Assembly (NCBI GenBank): GCA_964482025.1
Contig: CAYZVN010000040.1
Span: 1 to 29,461, forward strand
Origin: UBA5868 sp964482025
GTDB taxonomy: Bacteria; Pseudomonadota; Gammaproteobacteria; Pseudomonadales; Cellvibrionaceae
Length of the DNA: 29,461 nucleotides
Reading direction: 5' to 3'
The position numbers were made by a program, and so were the translations under genes. Under the pieces are notes generated by a model that ran no database searches, had not been told where the DNA came from, and saw only the letters and a program-made list of their open reading frames with translations. Positions 23,235 through 29,461 of the stretch are shown piece after piece (position 1 is the first letter of the stretch; each line of letters opens with the position of its first letter).

Positions 23235-26200
23235 AACGAATCAACTCTGCTTCCTTCCTCAAGTGCCCAGACTCCTCCTTCCAATGATAGTGATAATAAA
23301 CCACCGGAATCACTACCAGCGTCAGCAGCGTTGACACCATCAAACCAAAAATCAACGACACCGCCAGACCACCAAAAATCGGGTCATCCAGGATAAAAAA
23401 GCCACCCATCATGGCCGCTATTGCCGTGAGGGCAATGGGCTTGGCGCGCACGGCTGCGGCGTTTAGGGTGGCTTCTTGCAGGGGCTTTCCGGCAGCGACT
23501 TCCTGTTGAATAAAATCCACCAGCAAAATGGAATTGCGGACGATGATGCCGGCGAGGGCGATCATGCCGATCATCGACGGCGCGGTGAATTGTTGGCTTA
23601 GTAGGGCATGGCCGGGGAGTATGCCGATCATGGTCAGCGGAATGGGCGCCATGATAATCAGAGGTACACCGTAGGAGCGGAATTGGGCGACCACCAATAG
23701 ATAAATCAGAATTAATCCTACCGCGTAGGCAGCGCCCATATCGCGGAAAGTCTCAAAAGTCACCTGCCACTCGCCGTCCCATTTCAAACTCCATTGGTAA
23801 GGATTTTCCGGCGCTTCAATAAAAAATTGCTCGACCTCCATTTCTGCCAGCGCACTATTGATGCTCGCCAAACCGTAAAGCGGGCTGTCGGTACCGCCTG
23901 CGATGTCCCCAGTGACATAGACCACCGGTTGCAAATCCTTGCGGTGAATGGTTTGGTCGCGAGTGGTGTATTGAATTTGCGTCACCTCGGCTAGTGGCAC
24001 CAGATTGCCGGCGGCGGCACGGACACGAAGGTCGTTGAGGGCGGCGATATTCATTCGCTGTTCCGCAGGTAACACCACGCGCACCGGCACGGGATATTGG
24101 GCCTTTTCATCGTGAAGGTAGGCCATATCGGAGCCACTCAGCGCTGCGGCAATCGTATCGGTGATGTCTTTTTGATTGACACCTAAAAGTGCGGCGCGCG
24201 CGCGATCGATGCGGATCTGGATTTTTTCCTGGTGTGCTTCTGCGGAGTCATCGGCCTCTACCAGATTTTCGGTTTTGTGAAATAGGGCTTTTATTTGTCC
24301 AGCCATTTCCAATTGTCCTGCGTAATGCGGGCCGTAAATTTCAGCTACTAAAGGTGCCATAACTGGGGGCCCCGGCGGAACCTCAACAATTTTGATATCC
24401 GCTCCGAAGGATCCACCGATTTTTGTCAACGTGGGGCGCAGCTCCAGGGCTATATCGTGGGACTTTCGGTTTCGCAGAGACTTATCCAGTAAATTTACCT
24501 GGATGTCGCCCTGATGCGGTTCCGCGCGCAAATAATATTGGCGGACTAAACCGTTGAAATTTACCGGTGCAGAACTGCCCGCATAAAGCTGATAGTGGGT
24601 TACTTCCGCCACTGTGTCCAAATGGTCTGCCAGTGCCTGCAACACTTTATGGGTATCTTCCAGGGCGGTTCCCTCGGGCATATCCACTAATATTTGCAAT
24701 TCGCTTTTGTTGTCGAATGGCAGCATTTTCATAATCACTGCCTGGCTTGACACTAAAGCCATGGATCCGCCAATTAATAGGAGTAATCCCACCAACAATA
24801 ACCAGCGATTGCGATTACCCTTTTGCGCACGTAAAAAAGGCAGCATCAGGCGACGGAAAACTCGTTGCAAAAATAAGTCCTGACCGGAGCTTTCATGGTT
24901 GGCTTGATGATCCTGCTTATTGAACAGCTTTAAATAAAGCCACGGGGTAAATATAAAGGCGACAGCGAGAGAAATCAGCATGCCCGTACTGGCGTTGATG
25001 GGAATGGGGCGCATATAGGGGCCCATCAGCCCCGTTACAAACGCCATAGGCAGTAATGCTGCGATAACCGTGAAAGTGGCGAGAATGGTGGGGCCGCCCA
25101 CTTCATCCACAGCTGCAGGAATCGATTGTAATAAGGATTTACCGCCCAATTGCTGATGGCGATGAATATTTTCCACAACCACAATGGCATCATCCACCAG
25201 AATGCCGATGGAAAAAATCAGTGCAAATAAGGAAACCCGGTTGAGGGTAAAGCCCCAGGCCCAGGACGCGAATAGGGTAATGGCAAGGGTAACGATTACC
25301 GCAGCACCTACGACCAGGGCTTCGCGCTTACCCAAAGTGAACAGTACTAGGGCAACCACCGACAGAGTGGCGAAAATTAATTTTTTAATCAGTGTTTGTG
25401 CTTTGTCTTCCGCCGTTGCTCCGTAATTGCGTGTGACTGTGGCTTGCACGGTATCGGGAAACGCAACGCCGCGCATTTGCTCAAAGCGGGCAATCACCCC
25501 TTCCGCCACCTCCACCGCATTGGCGCCGGGCTTCTTTGCTACCGCCAGTGTAATCGCGGGAAACCGCCCTTCCGCAGTGACGCCTGCTGTTTGAGCCGCC
25601 GTACCTGTGCCGAAACTGACATAACGCGCCGGTTGTTCGGCGCCGTCGGTAATTTCTGCAATGTCGCCGAGAAATACGGGTGCGCCCTGATACACGCCAA
25701 CAACCAGTTGAGAGACCTCATCCACCGACTGTAAGAAACTGCCAGCCTGTACTTGGGTCAGTTGGCCGTTGCCAAGAAATGACCCCGCTGCGACTGAACT
25801 ATTGGCACCACCCAATACGCGCTGCAAGTCAGCCAGTGATAGCTCATAGGCTGCTAGGCGTTGGGGGTCGAAAGCCACCTGTAAAATACGGGGTTGTTCG
25901 CCAATTAAGGTGATATCCCGTGTGCCTGGTACACGTTGCAACTCCGTTGCCAGGGTGCGGGCGATACGGGTGAGGTCTGCGGGGGTAATATTCGGGTCTT
26001 CACTCCACAAGGTGCTAGCCACAACCGGAACATCGTCAATGCCCATCGGCTTAATCAGCGGCATACCCACGCCAGAATTTGGCGGCAGCCAATCCTGATT
26101 AGAATAAAACGCGTTATACAAGCGCACGATTGCATCCGTGCGCGGCTCCCCGACCTCAAAGCGCACGGTAATCACCGACATGCCCGGTGAGGACATGGAA

Positions 26201-26466
26201 TAAATGTTTTCCACGCCTGCCAGCTCGGAGACTATGCGTTCCGCCGGGGTGGTGACCAGAGATTCCACCTCTTTTGCGGATGCTCCGGGGTAGGCAATAA
26301 ACACATTGGCGAAGGTGACATTAATCTGCGGCTCTTCCTCTCTCGGTGTAATAAAAATTGCAAAGAGCCCGAGCAGCAATCCCGTGAGCGCTAATAACGG
26401 AGTTATTTCGGTGGTGAGAAATGCGCGTGCGATACGCCCGGAAATACCGAGTTTGGTAGGGATCAT
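23233..26466 (-). CDS. RND efflux transporter, inner-membrane permease subunit
   Basis: A 1077-residue resistance-nodulation-division pump with 12 predicted membrane spans and two large periplasmic loops. The N-terminal helix is followed by the REEEPQINVTFANVFIAYPGAS segment of the first porter loop. Transmembrane helix 4 carries the proton-relay aspartates in GILVDDAIVVVENIH (D425, D426), and the C-terminal half has ALAGIIVRNSILLVDFI. It belongs to the broad AcrB/HAE-like group; there is no clear heavy-metal (CusA) signature. The frame extends to 26532, but ATG 26466 overlaps the adaptor stop as ATGA, which sets the start and couples translation. It is the last gene of the set ArsR - DUF2892 - adaptor - permease. 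No outer-membrane channel gene is adjacent. Substrate is unknown. Confidence 0.93.
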   Translation of the reverse strand: MIPTKLGISGRIARAFLTTEITPLLALTGLLLGLFAIFITPREEEPQINVTFANVFIAYPGASAKEVESLVTTPAERIVSELAGVENIYSMSSPGMSVITVRFEVGEPRTDAIVRLYNAFYSNQDWLPPNSGVGMPLIKPMGIDDVPVVASTLWSEDPNITPADLTRIARTLATELQRVPGTRDITLIGEQPRILQVAFDPQRLAAYELSLADLQRVLGGANSSVAAGSFLGNGQLTQVQAGSFLQSVDEVSQLVVGVYQGAPVFLGDIAEITDGAEQPARYVSFGTGTAAQTAGVTAEGRFPAITLAVAKKPGANAVEVAEGVIARFEQMRGVAFPDTVQATVTRNYGATAEDKAQTLIKKLIFATLSVVALVLFTLGKREALVVGAAVIVTLAITLFASWAWGFTLNRVSLFALIFSIGILVDDAIVVVENIHRHQQLGGKSLLQSIPAAVDEVGGPTILATFTVIAALLPMAFVTGLMGPYMRPIPINASTGMLISLAVAFIFTPWLYLKLFNKQDHQANHESSGQDLFLQRVFRRLMLPFLRAQKGNRNRWLLLVGLLLLIGGSMALVSSQAVIMKMLPFDNKSELQILVDMPEGTALEDTHKVLQALADHLDTVAEVTHYQLYAGSSAPVNFNGLVRQYYLRAEPHQGDIQVNLLDKSLRNRKSHDIALELRPTLTKIGGSFGADIKIVEVPPGPPVMAPLVAEIYGPHYAGQLEMAGQIKALFHKTENLVEADDSAEAHQEKIQIRIDRARAALLGVNQKDITDTIAAALSGSDMAYLHDEKAQYPVPVRVVLPAEQRMNIAALNDLRVRAAAGNLVPLAEVTQIQYTTRDQTIHRKDLQPVVYVTGDIAGGTDSPLYGLASINSALAEMEVEQFFIEAPENPYQWSLKWDGEWQVTFETFRDMGAAYAVGLILIYLLVVAQFRSYGVPLIIMAPIPLTMIGILPGHALLSQQFTAPSMIGMIALAGIIVRNSILLVDFIQQEVAAGKPLQEATLNAAAVRAKPIALTAIAAMMGGFFILDDPIFGGLAVSLIFGLMVSTLLTLVVIPVVYYHYHWKEESGHLRKEAELIR

Positions 26467-27539
26467 GGTGCGGTACCCTCCTGTGTACTTTTGTATGCCC
26501 GTGCCGCCGCTGTTGGGTCCGTCGCTATCCATTCGCCGTCATTTAATCCGGCCAAAACGGGCACAAGGCCATCCGTCGTTGGCATGCCGGTGCGCACATA
26601 CCGCAATTGCACGCCACCTTCTGGGGGAGAGGCATAAATAGCCGTCAATTCACCGCGTATCACCAGTGCGCTGCTGGGCACAGCGAGCTGCTGTAGTTCG
26701 CCTTTGACAAAGCCAACTTTTACCAGTGTGCCGGGATAGATTTCCTGGTCGAGTTCCGGTAACTCCACCAGCACTTTAAATGTCTGACTGGCGCTATCGG
26801 CAGCGGGGGGAATACGCAACTCCTGCGCGGCGATCCACCCTCCATTCGGGAGCTGTACGCGTGCGGCGCGGTGTTTGCGCAGGGGGCCAATATGTTGTTG
26901 CGGAATATCCACCGCCACTCGTAATTGCGCAAGAGAAAGGCCAGTAAGCAAGGGTGTGCCCGGCGCGACGCTTTCGCCCACCCGCACATGGCGGGCCAAC
27001 ATAATGCCGGAATAGGGCGCAATTAAGGTGGTGTAGGCGAGATTCTGTTCGGCTTCCGCCAGGGCTGCTGTGGAAGATTCCACACGAGATTTGGCTGCAT
27101 TAAATTCGGCATTAGCGCGATCAAAGTCGGCCTTGGCAATTAATTGCTTGTCCAATAATTCCTGCGCGCGAGCAAAATTGCTTTGTGCCTCTTGCAATCG
27201 TGTGTTCGCTTCCTGTTGTTGAGCACGGGCTGCTTCCACCCGCGCTTTTTGCTCAGTGTCGGTAAGGCGCAAAATGACTGCGCCTTTTTCGACGAAATCG
27301 CCTACATCGAACGGCAACTCTGTGACTCGCCCCGAAGTTTGTGCGGCGACCGTGGCCTGGTTAACCGCCTCCACGCGACCGTCGAAAATGATTTCCATTG
27401 GAATCGTTTGGCGTTGTACCTGGATGCGTTCGAGATCCATTGGCGCCTGGGGTGTCCCGGTGGATTCAGGTGTTTTTCCATCACAGGCGCTTAGGATTGC
27501 CGCGACTGTCGTGATAAGTACAATAAAAGCGGCCTTCAT
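26463..27539 (-). CDS. RND efflux periplasmic adaptor subunit (membrane fusion lipoprotein)
   Basis: A 358-residue adaptor. The N-terminus MKAAFIVLITTVAAILSAC is a lipoprotein signal with lipobox LSAC (lipidated C19). Next come a lipoyl-type half-motif (GRVTELPFDVGDFVEKGAVILRL), a helical hairpin rich in Ala, Gln and Glu, the second lipoyl half (APYSGIMLARHVRVGESVAPG) and beta-barrel/MP domains (PSSALV near the end). It links the permease to an outer-membrane channel. The frame opens further upstream (27575), but ATG 27539 with AGGGGAG eight bases before is the start. The stop overlaps the permease start. A REPIN-like repeat lies just upstream. Confidence 0.93.
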   Translation of the reverse strand: MKAAFIVLITTVAAILSACDGKTPESTGTPQAPMDLERIQVQRQTIPMEIIFDGRVEAVNQATVAAQTSGRVTELPFDVGDFVEKGAVILRLTDTEQKARVEAARAQQQEANTRLQEAQSNFARAQELLDKQLIAKADFDRANAEFNAAKSRVESSTAALAEAEQNLAYTTLIAPYSGIMLARHVRVGESVAPGTPLLTGLSLAQLRVAVDIPQQHIGPLRKHRAARVQLPNGGWIAAQELRIPPAADSASQTFKVLVELPELDQEIYPGTLVKVGFVKGELQQLAVPSSALVIRGELTAIYASPPEGGVQLRYVRTGMPTTDGLVPVLAGLNDGEWIATDPTAAARAYKSTQEGTAP

Positions 27540-27598
27540 GGATTGCACTCCCCTATAAGGTTTTGATTGTTCCAATATCGCGTTGTTGCTTCTTAGTC

Positions 27599-27720
27599 GT
27601 CATCCCCGTGAAAACGGGGATCCATTGCAAATCTCGCTCGGTGCCAACCCCTGGATTAGCTCCGCTGGCCTAACGGCTCCCGCTTGTGCTGCGCCGCTCT
27701 ACCGAGTCGCGGGAATGACG
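27599..27720. repeat. REPIN/MITE-like element with terminal inverted repeats
   Basis: The left end begins CGTCATCCCCG and the right end is CGGGAATGACG; these are inverted repeats with one mismatch. The left end carries a full palindrome, ATCCCCGT-GAAA-ACGGGGAT at 27602-27621. Compared with the copies at 23016-23035 and 23171-23190, both arms differ at paired positions (C to T and G to A), so the hairpin is preserved. The inner roughly 85 bases are unrelated to the other copies and hold no gene. The element lies between the DUF2892 gene and the RND adaptor gene. Confidence 0.7.
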
Positions 27721-27758
27721 GGGAAAGTCCTCAGTTGCGTCGAGTGTTATAAACTGCA

Positions 27759-27980
27759 TCACACTGCGTTTTTGCAGAACAAAACTCCGGGCTTTACTCC
27801 CAACTTGCGCAAAACCATTGCCATAGGGCAGAAGCCGGTGAAGGAAGTTTGGAACATGTTAAGTCCCACAAATCCAGTAAACCATAGCCAGTTGGGACTG
27901 TGCCAGTATGCGAGGGCGGCGGAAACCAGAATAAAAAGGCCGGCTATGCGAAATACCATTTGGTCGAGTGTGCTTGTCAT
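27759..27980 (-). CDS. DUF2892 (YgaP-like transmembrane domain) protein
   Basis: A 73-residue inner-membrane protein of two hydrophobic segments (about 11-25 and 32-48) followed by TGFCPMAMVLRKLG. Cysteines are C51 and C69. The domain is the one found alone or fused to a rhodanese domain in YgaP, where it is linked to sulfur transfer. Here the rhodanese is absent. The start is ATG 27980 with GGGAGA upstream. It follows the ArsR-type regulator by 55 bases on the same strand, the arrangement seen with BigR/YgaV-type persulfide regulators, and lies upstream of the RND adaptor. Its exact job is unknown. Confidence 0.85.
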   Translation of the reverse strand: MTSTLDQMVFRIAGLFILVSAALAYWHSPNWLWFTGFVGLNMFQTSFTGFCPMAMVLRKLGVKPGVLFCKNAV

Positions 27981-28035
27981 AAAAAATCTCCCGTTGAGAT
28001 CGCTTTGGTTAATGCGCTTGTGAAGACCGTTTCAA

Positions 28036-28386
28036 TTAAATTGCGGAACTGTCTCCCGAGCTGCAGAAATGTCGGTGCAATACTTCAATAATGTCTCGCG
28101 CCGGACCTGGGTTGAGGTGGTAATAAATGGTCTGAGATTCCCGTCGGGTCTCCACTAGGCCATCACTACGCAGCTTGGCCAAATGCTGGGATAAGGCCGA
28201 CTGCGACAGAGGTACAATCTCATTCAATTCGCCCACGGCCATCTCCCCGGTGCCCAGCGCACAGAGAATTTGCAGGCGGTGCGGGTTGGCCAGGGCCTTC
28301 AACAAGTTGGCGGCGTCGCCAGCGTGGGCGGCCATCTGCTCCAGCGCTGCTGGAGGTATCCGGCGAGAGGTTTGATTGTTAGGCAT
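28036..28386 (-). CDS. ArsR/SmtB-family regulator of the BigR/SqrR/YgaV type
   Basis: A 116-residue winged helix-turn-helix repressor: LLKALANPHRLQILCAL, then the recognition region PLSQSALSQHLAKLRSDGLVETRRESQTIYYHL. It has only two cysteines, C42 (in LQILCAL) and C108 (in RHFCSS), exactly the numbering reported for BigR of Xylella, where they form a disulfide or polysulfide link that releases DNA. The metal-binding ELCVCDL motif of ArsR/SmtB sensors is replaced by QILCALGTGE, so a thiol/persulfide signal is more likely than a metal. ATG 28386 is divergent from trxC, with tandem operator-like repeats in between. It is followed by DUF2892 and the RND genes, its likely targets. Confidence 0.88.
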   Translation of the reverse strand: MPNNQTSRRIPPAALEQMAAHAGDAANLLKALANPHRLQILCALGTGEMAVGELNEIVPLSQSALSQHLAKLRSDGLVETRRESQTIYYHLNPGPARDIIEVLHRHFCSSGDSSAI

Positions 28387-28394
28387 GATATTAA

Positions 28395-28425
28395 ATTAGG
28401 CTTTTCTAAATTAGGTAAGTCTAAT
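28395..28425. promoter_or_regulatory. Two tandem ArsR-type operator-like inverted repeats
   Basis: ATTAG-N6-CTAAA at 28395-28410 and ATTAG-N6-CTAAT at 28410-28425, offset by 15 bases and sharing one base. Their A/T-rich ATTAG...CTAAT arms resemble reported BigR-box palindromes. They lie 8-40 bases from the regulator start and 45-75 from the trxC start, so they can control both genes. A TAATAT at 28422-28427 could be a -10 element for trxC. Confidence 0.6.
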
Positions 28426-28469
28426 ATAGTTCTGTTTAACTGCTGTCGCAAGCCTTAAGGAGAAATAAT

Positions 28470-28895
28470 ATGATCCGAACCTGTTCCCACTGCGGAGCCC
28501 AAAACCGCATCCCGAGCCGTCATCTCGCCAGTCAGGGGCGTTGTGGCCAATGCAAAATGATACTGCCGCCGCAATCCCTGCCACTTGATGTGAATCAGGC
28601 TGAGTTTGATGAAATTATTAGAGATTCGCCCGTCCCGGTGTTAGTGGATTTCTGGGCCGCTTGGTGCGGTCCCTGCCGGATGGCGGCACCAGAAGTTGCT
28701 AAAGTGGCGCACTCCATGTCTGGTAAGGCGCTGATATTGAAAGTAAATACAGAGCACGAGCAGCAACTGTCCGCTCGCTATAACATTCGTAGCATTCCCT
28801 ATTTTGCCCTGTTCAAGGGCGGGCAGATGCAGTGGCAGCAAGCGGGGCTGCTCGACCACAGCCAAATGGAGCAGATCCTGTCCCGATGGGTCTGA
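28470..28895 (+). CDS. trxC: Thioredoxin 2 (TrxC)
   Basis: A 141-residue cytoplasmic protein-disulfide reductase with the extra N-terminal zinc domain of Trx2: CSHC (C5, C8) and CGQC (C25, C28). The thioredoxin fold follows, with active site WCGPC (C66, C69) after VLVDFWAA and the cis-proline segment IRSIPYFALF. In E. coli trxC is part of the OxyR regulon. AAGGAG at 28457-28462 precedes ATG 28470. It is divergent from the ArsR/BigR-like regulator and shares its operator region, so thiol stress could control it from here. Length is standard. Confidence 0.96.
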   Translation: MIRTCSHCGAQNRIPSRHLASQGRCGQCKMILPPQSLPLDVNQAEFDEIIRDSPVPVLVDFWAAWCGPCRMAAPEVAKVAHSMSGKALILKVNTEHEQQLSARYNIRSIPYFALFKGGQMQWQQAGLLDHSQMEQILSRWV

Positions 28896-28926
28896 GCTAT
28901 CCTACACGCGAAACCATCATTCAATG

Positions 28927-28950
28927 CCTGCGCCCGGTTTCGGCCGCAGG
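28927..28950 (+). terminator. Hairpin after trxC
   Basis: CCTGCG at 28927-28932 pairs with CGCAGG at 28945-28950, and an inner CCG/CGG pair flanks a GTTT loop with one C/C mismatch. A short T-rich stretch follows (GTTTTGG). It begins 32 bases after the trxC stop; it is a plausible but weak terminator. Confidence 0.4.
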
Positions 28951-28995
28951 AGTGTTTTGGGGTGGTTTCTTAACAATCACAACAGAGACGAGTCG

Positions 28996-29461
28996 ATGGA
29001 TAACCAGGAACTGCATTTAACCCTCCGCAATATCACTCTCGAAGACTATCCCCAGCTCCAGGCGTTGATGGATCGGGTCTATCCCGATCTTGGAGGGGCT
29101 TGGTCACGCAATACGCTGGAGCGTTTGATTGCAGATTTTCCCGAAGGGCAAATTTGCATTATCGATAAGGAGCAAATGGTGGGGGTGGCATTGACCCTGA
29201 GGGTGCGCTATACCCGCTTCAGTAACCCGCATACTTACGACGATTTGATCAATCATAAAGAGGAAGCCATTAACGACCCCGACGGCGATGTGCTCTACGG
29301 GCTTGATGTGTTCATCGATCCGAATTACCAGGGCTACCGCCTCGGACGTCGCCTTTACGACGCCCGCAAAGATCTTTGTCGCAACGATAACTATCGCGGC
29401 ATATTAGCCGGTGGCCGAATTCCTAAATATCACGAATACGCCGGTAAAATCTCACCTGCGG
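28996..29461 (+). CDS. GNAT-domain protein, N-terminal part (likely GNAT-nitrilase fusion), cut by window end
   Basis: A 155-codon open frame runs from ATG 28996 to the end of the window without a stop. It shows a GNAT acetyltransferase domain: LRNITLEDYPQLQALMDRVYP at the start (about 10-30), strand QICIIDKEQMVGVALTLR, and the acetyl-CoA loop VFIDPNYQGYRLGRRLYDAR near residues 108-127, where QGYRLG corresponds to Q/RxxGxG/A. The subsequent AGGRIPKYHEYAG segment is what I recall from bacterial proteins that join GNAT to a carbon-nitrogen hydrolase domain, so a nitrilase domain probably follows outside the window. Only the GNAT part is seen. The ribosome site is weak. No substrate can be named. 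Confidence 0.85.
   Translation, partial: MDNQELHLTLRNITLEDYPQLQALMDRVYPDLGGAWSRNTLERLIADFPEGQICIIDKEQMVGVALTLRVRYTRFSNPHTYDDLINHKEEAINDPDGDVLYGLDVFIDPNYQGYRLGRRLYDARKDLCRNDNYRGILAGGRIPKYHEYAGKISPA

Overview
The window is a stretch of chromosome from a gammaproteobacterium. This is inferred from the gene set: OxyR, CpxRA/CpxP, TcdA, SufE/CsdE, TatD, type II Ndh, UxuA, TrxC, YaiI and CspA-type cold-shock protein. A flavin-dependent tryptophan-halogenase family gene and a lone mannonate dehydratase would suit a Cellvibrionales-like marine or polysaccharide-degrading relative, but the genus cannot be fixed from this sequence. Base composition is moderately GC-rich and fairly even. There are two 100-N scaffold gaps (12753-12852 and 23048-23147). 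No rRNA, tRNA, transposase, phage gene or CRISPR array was found.

Layout. (1) 116-4067, + strand: trehalose operon otsB - GH15 family hydrolase - otsA, with an ATGA overlap at the last junction. (2) 4115-5404, - strand: CPA2-type cation/proton antiporter, divergent from oxyR across an intergenic region with an OxyR-like palindrome. (3) 5627-8829, + strand: OxyR (lacking the canonical resolving cysteine), a flavin-dependent halogenase and a small Frag1/DRAM-like membrane protein, possibly one transcript. (4) 8804-11773, - strand: a small methyltransferase, a CspA-type cold-shock gene with its own terminator and a long upstream leader, and an L-lactate permease. (5) 11954 to the first gap, + strand: tcdA. 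(6) 13008-15622: cpxA and cpxR (-) divergent from a cpxP/spy-like gene (+), with a perfect CpxR box between them. (7) 15674-18337, - strand: sufE-tatD overlapping pair, then ndh. (8) 18576-20425, + strand: uxuA and an outer-membrane beta-barrel protein. (9) 20549-22829, + strand: yaiI-like protein, NYN/LOTUS protein, and an endonuclease/exonuclease/phosphatase (EEP) gene broken by an in-frame TGA. (10) 22890-23202: palindromic repeats and a 21-bp tandem repeat around the second gap. (11) 23233-28386, - strand: an ArsR/BigR-like regulator, a DUF2892 protein and an RND efflux pair. (12) 28470-29461, + strand: trxC and the start of a GNAT gene, probably a GNAT-nitrilase fusion, cut by the window end.

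How the genes fit together. Most of the window concerns stress physiology: trehalose synthesis (osmotic stress), OxyR and TrxC (oxidative and thiol stress), Cpx (envelope stress), cold shock, and a probable persulfide- or thiol-sensing ArsR regulator facing trxC and heading a DUF2892-RND set. The most notable points are the OxyR C208F change with a halogenase directly downstream, the exact match of the ArsR protein to the BigR sensor cysteines (C42/C108) with two tandem operator-like repeats, the conserved codon turned to TGA in the EEP gene, and the related palindromic repeats on both sides of the RND operon, one of which breaks the assembly. I did not see a clearly new multi-gene system; these are the best candidates for a second look.
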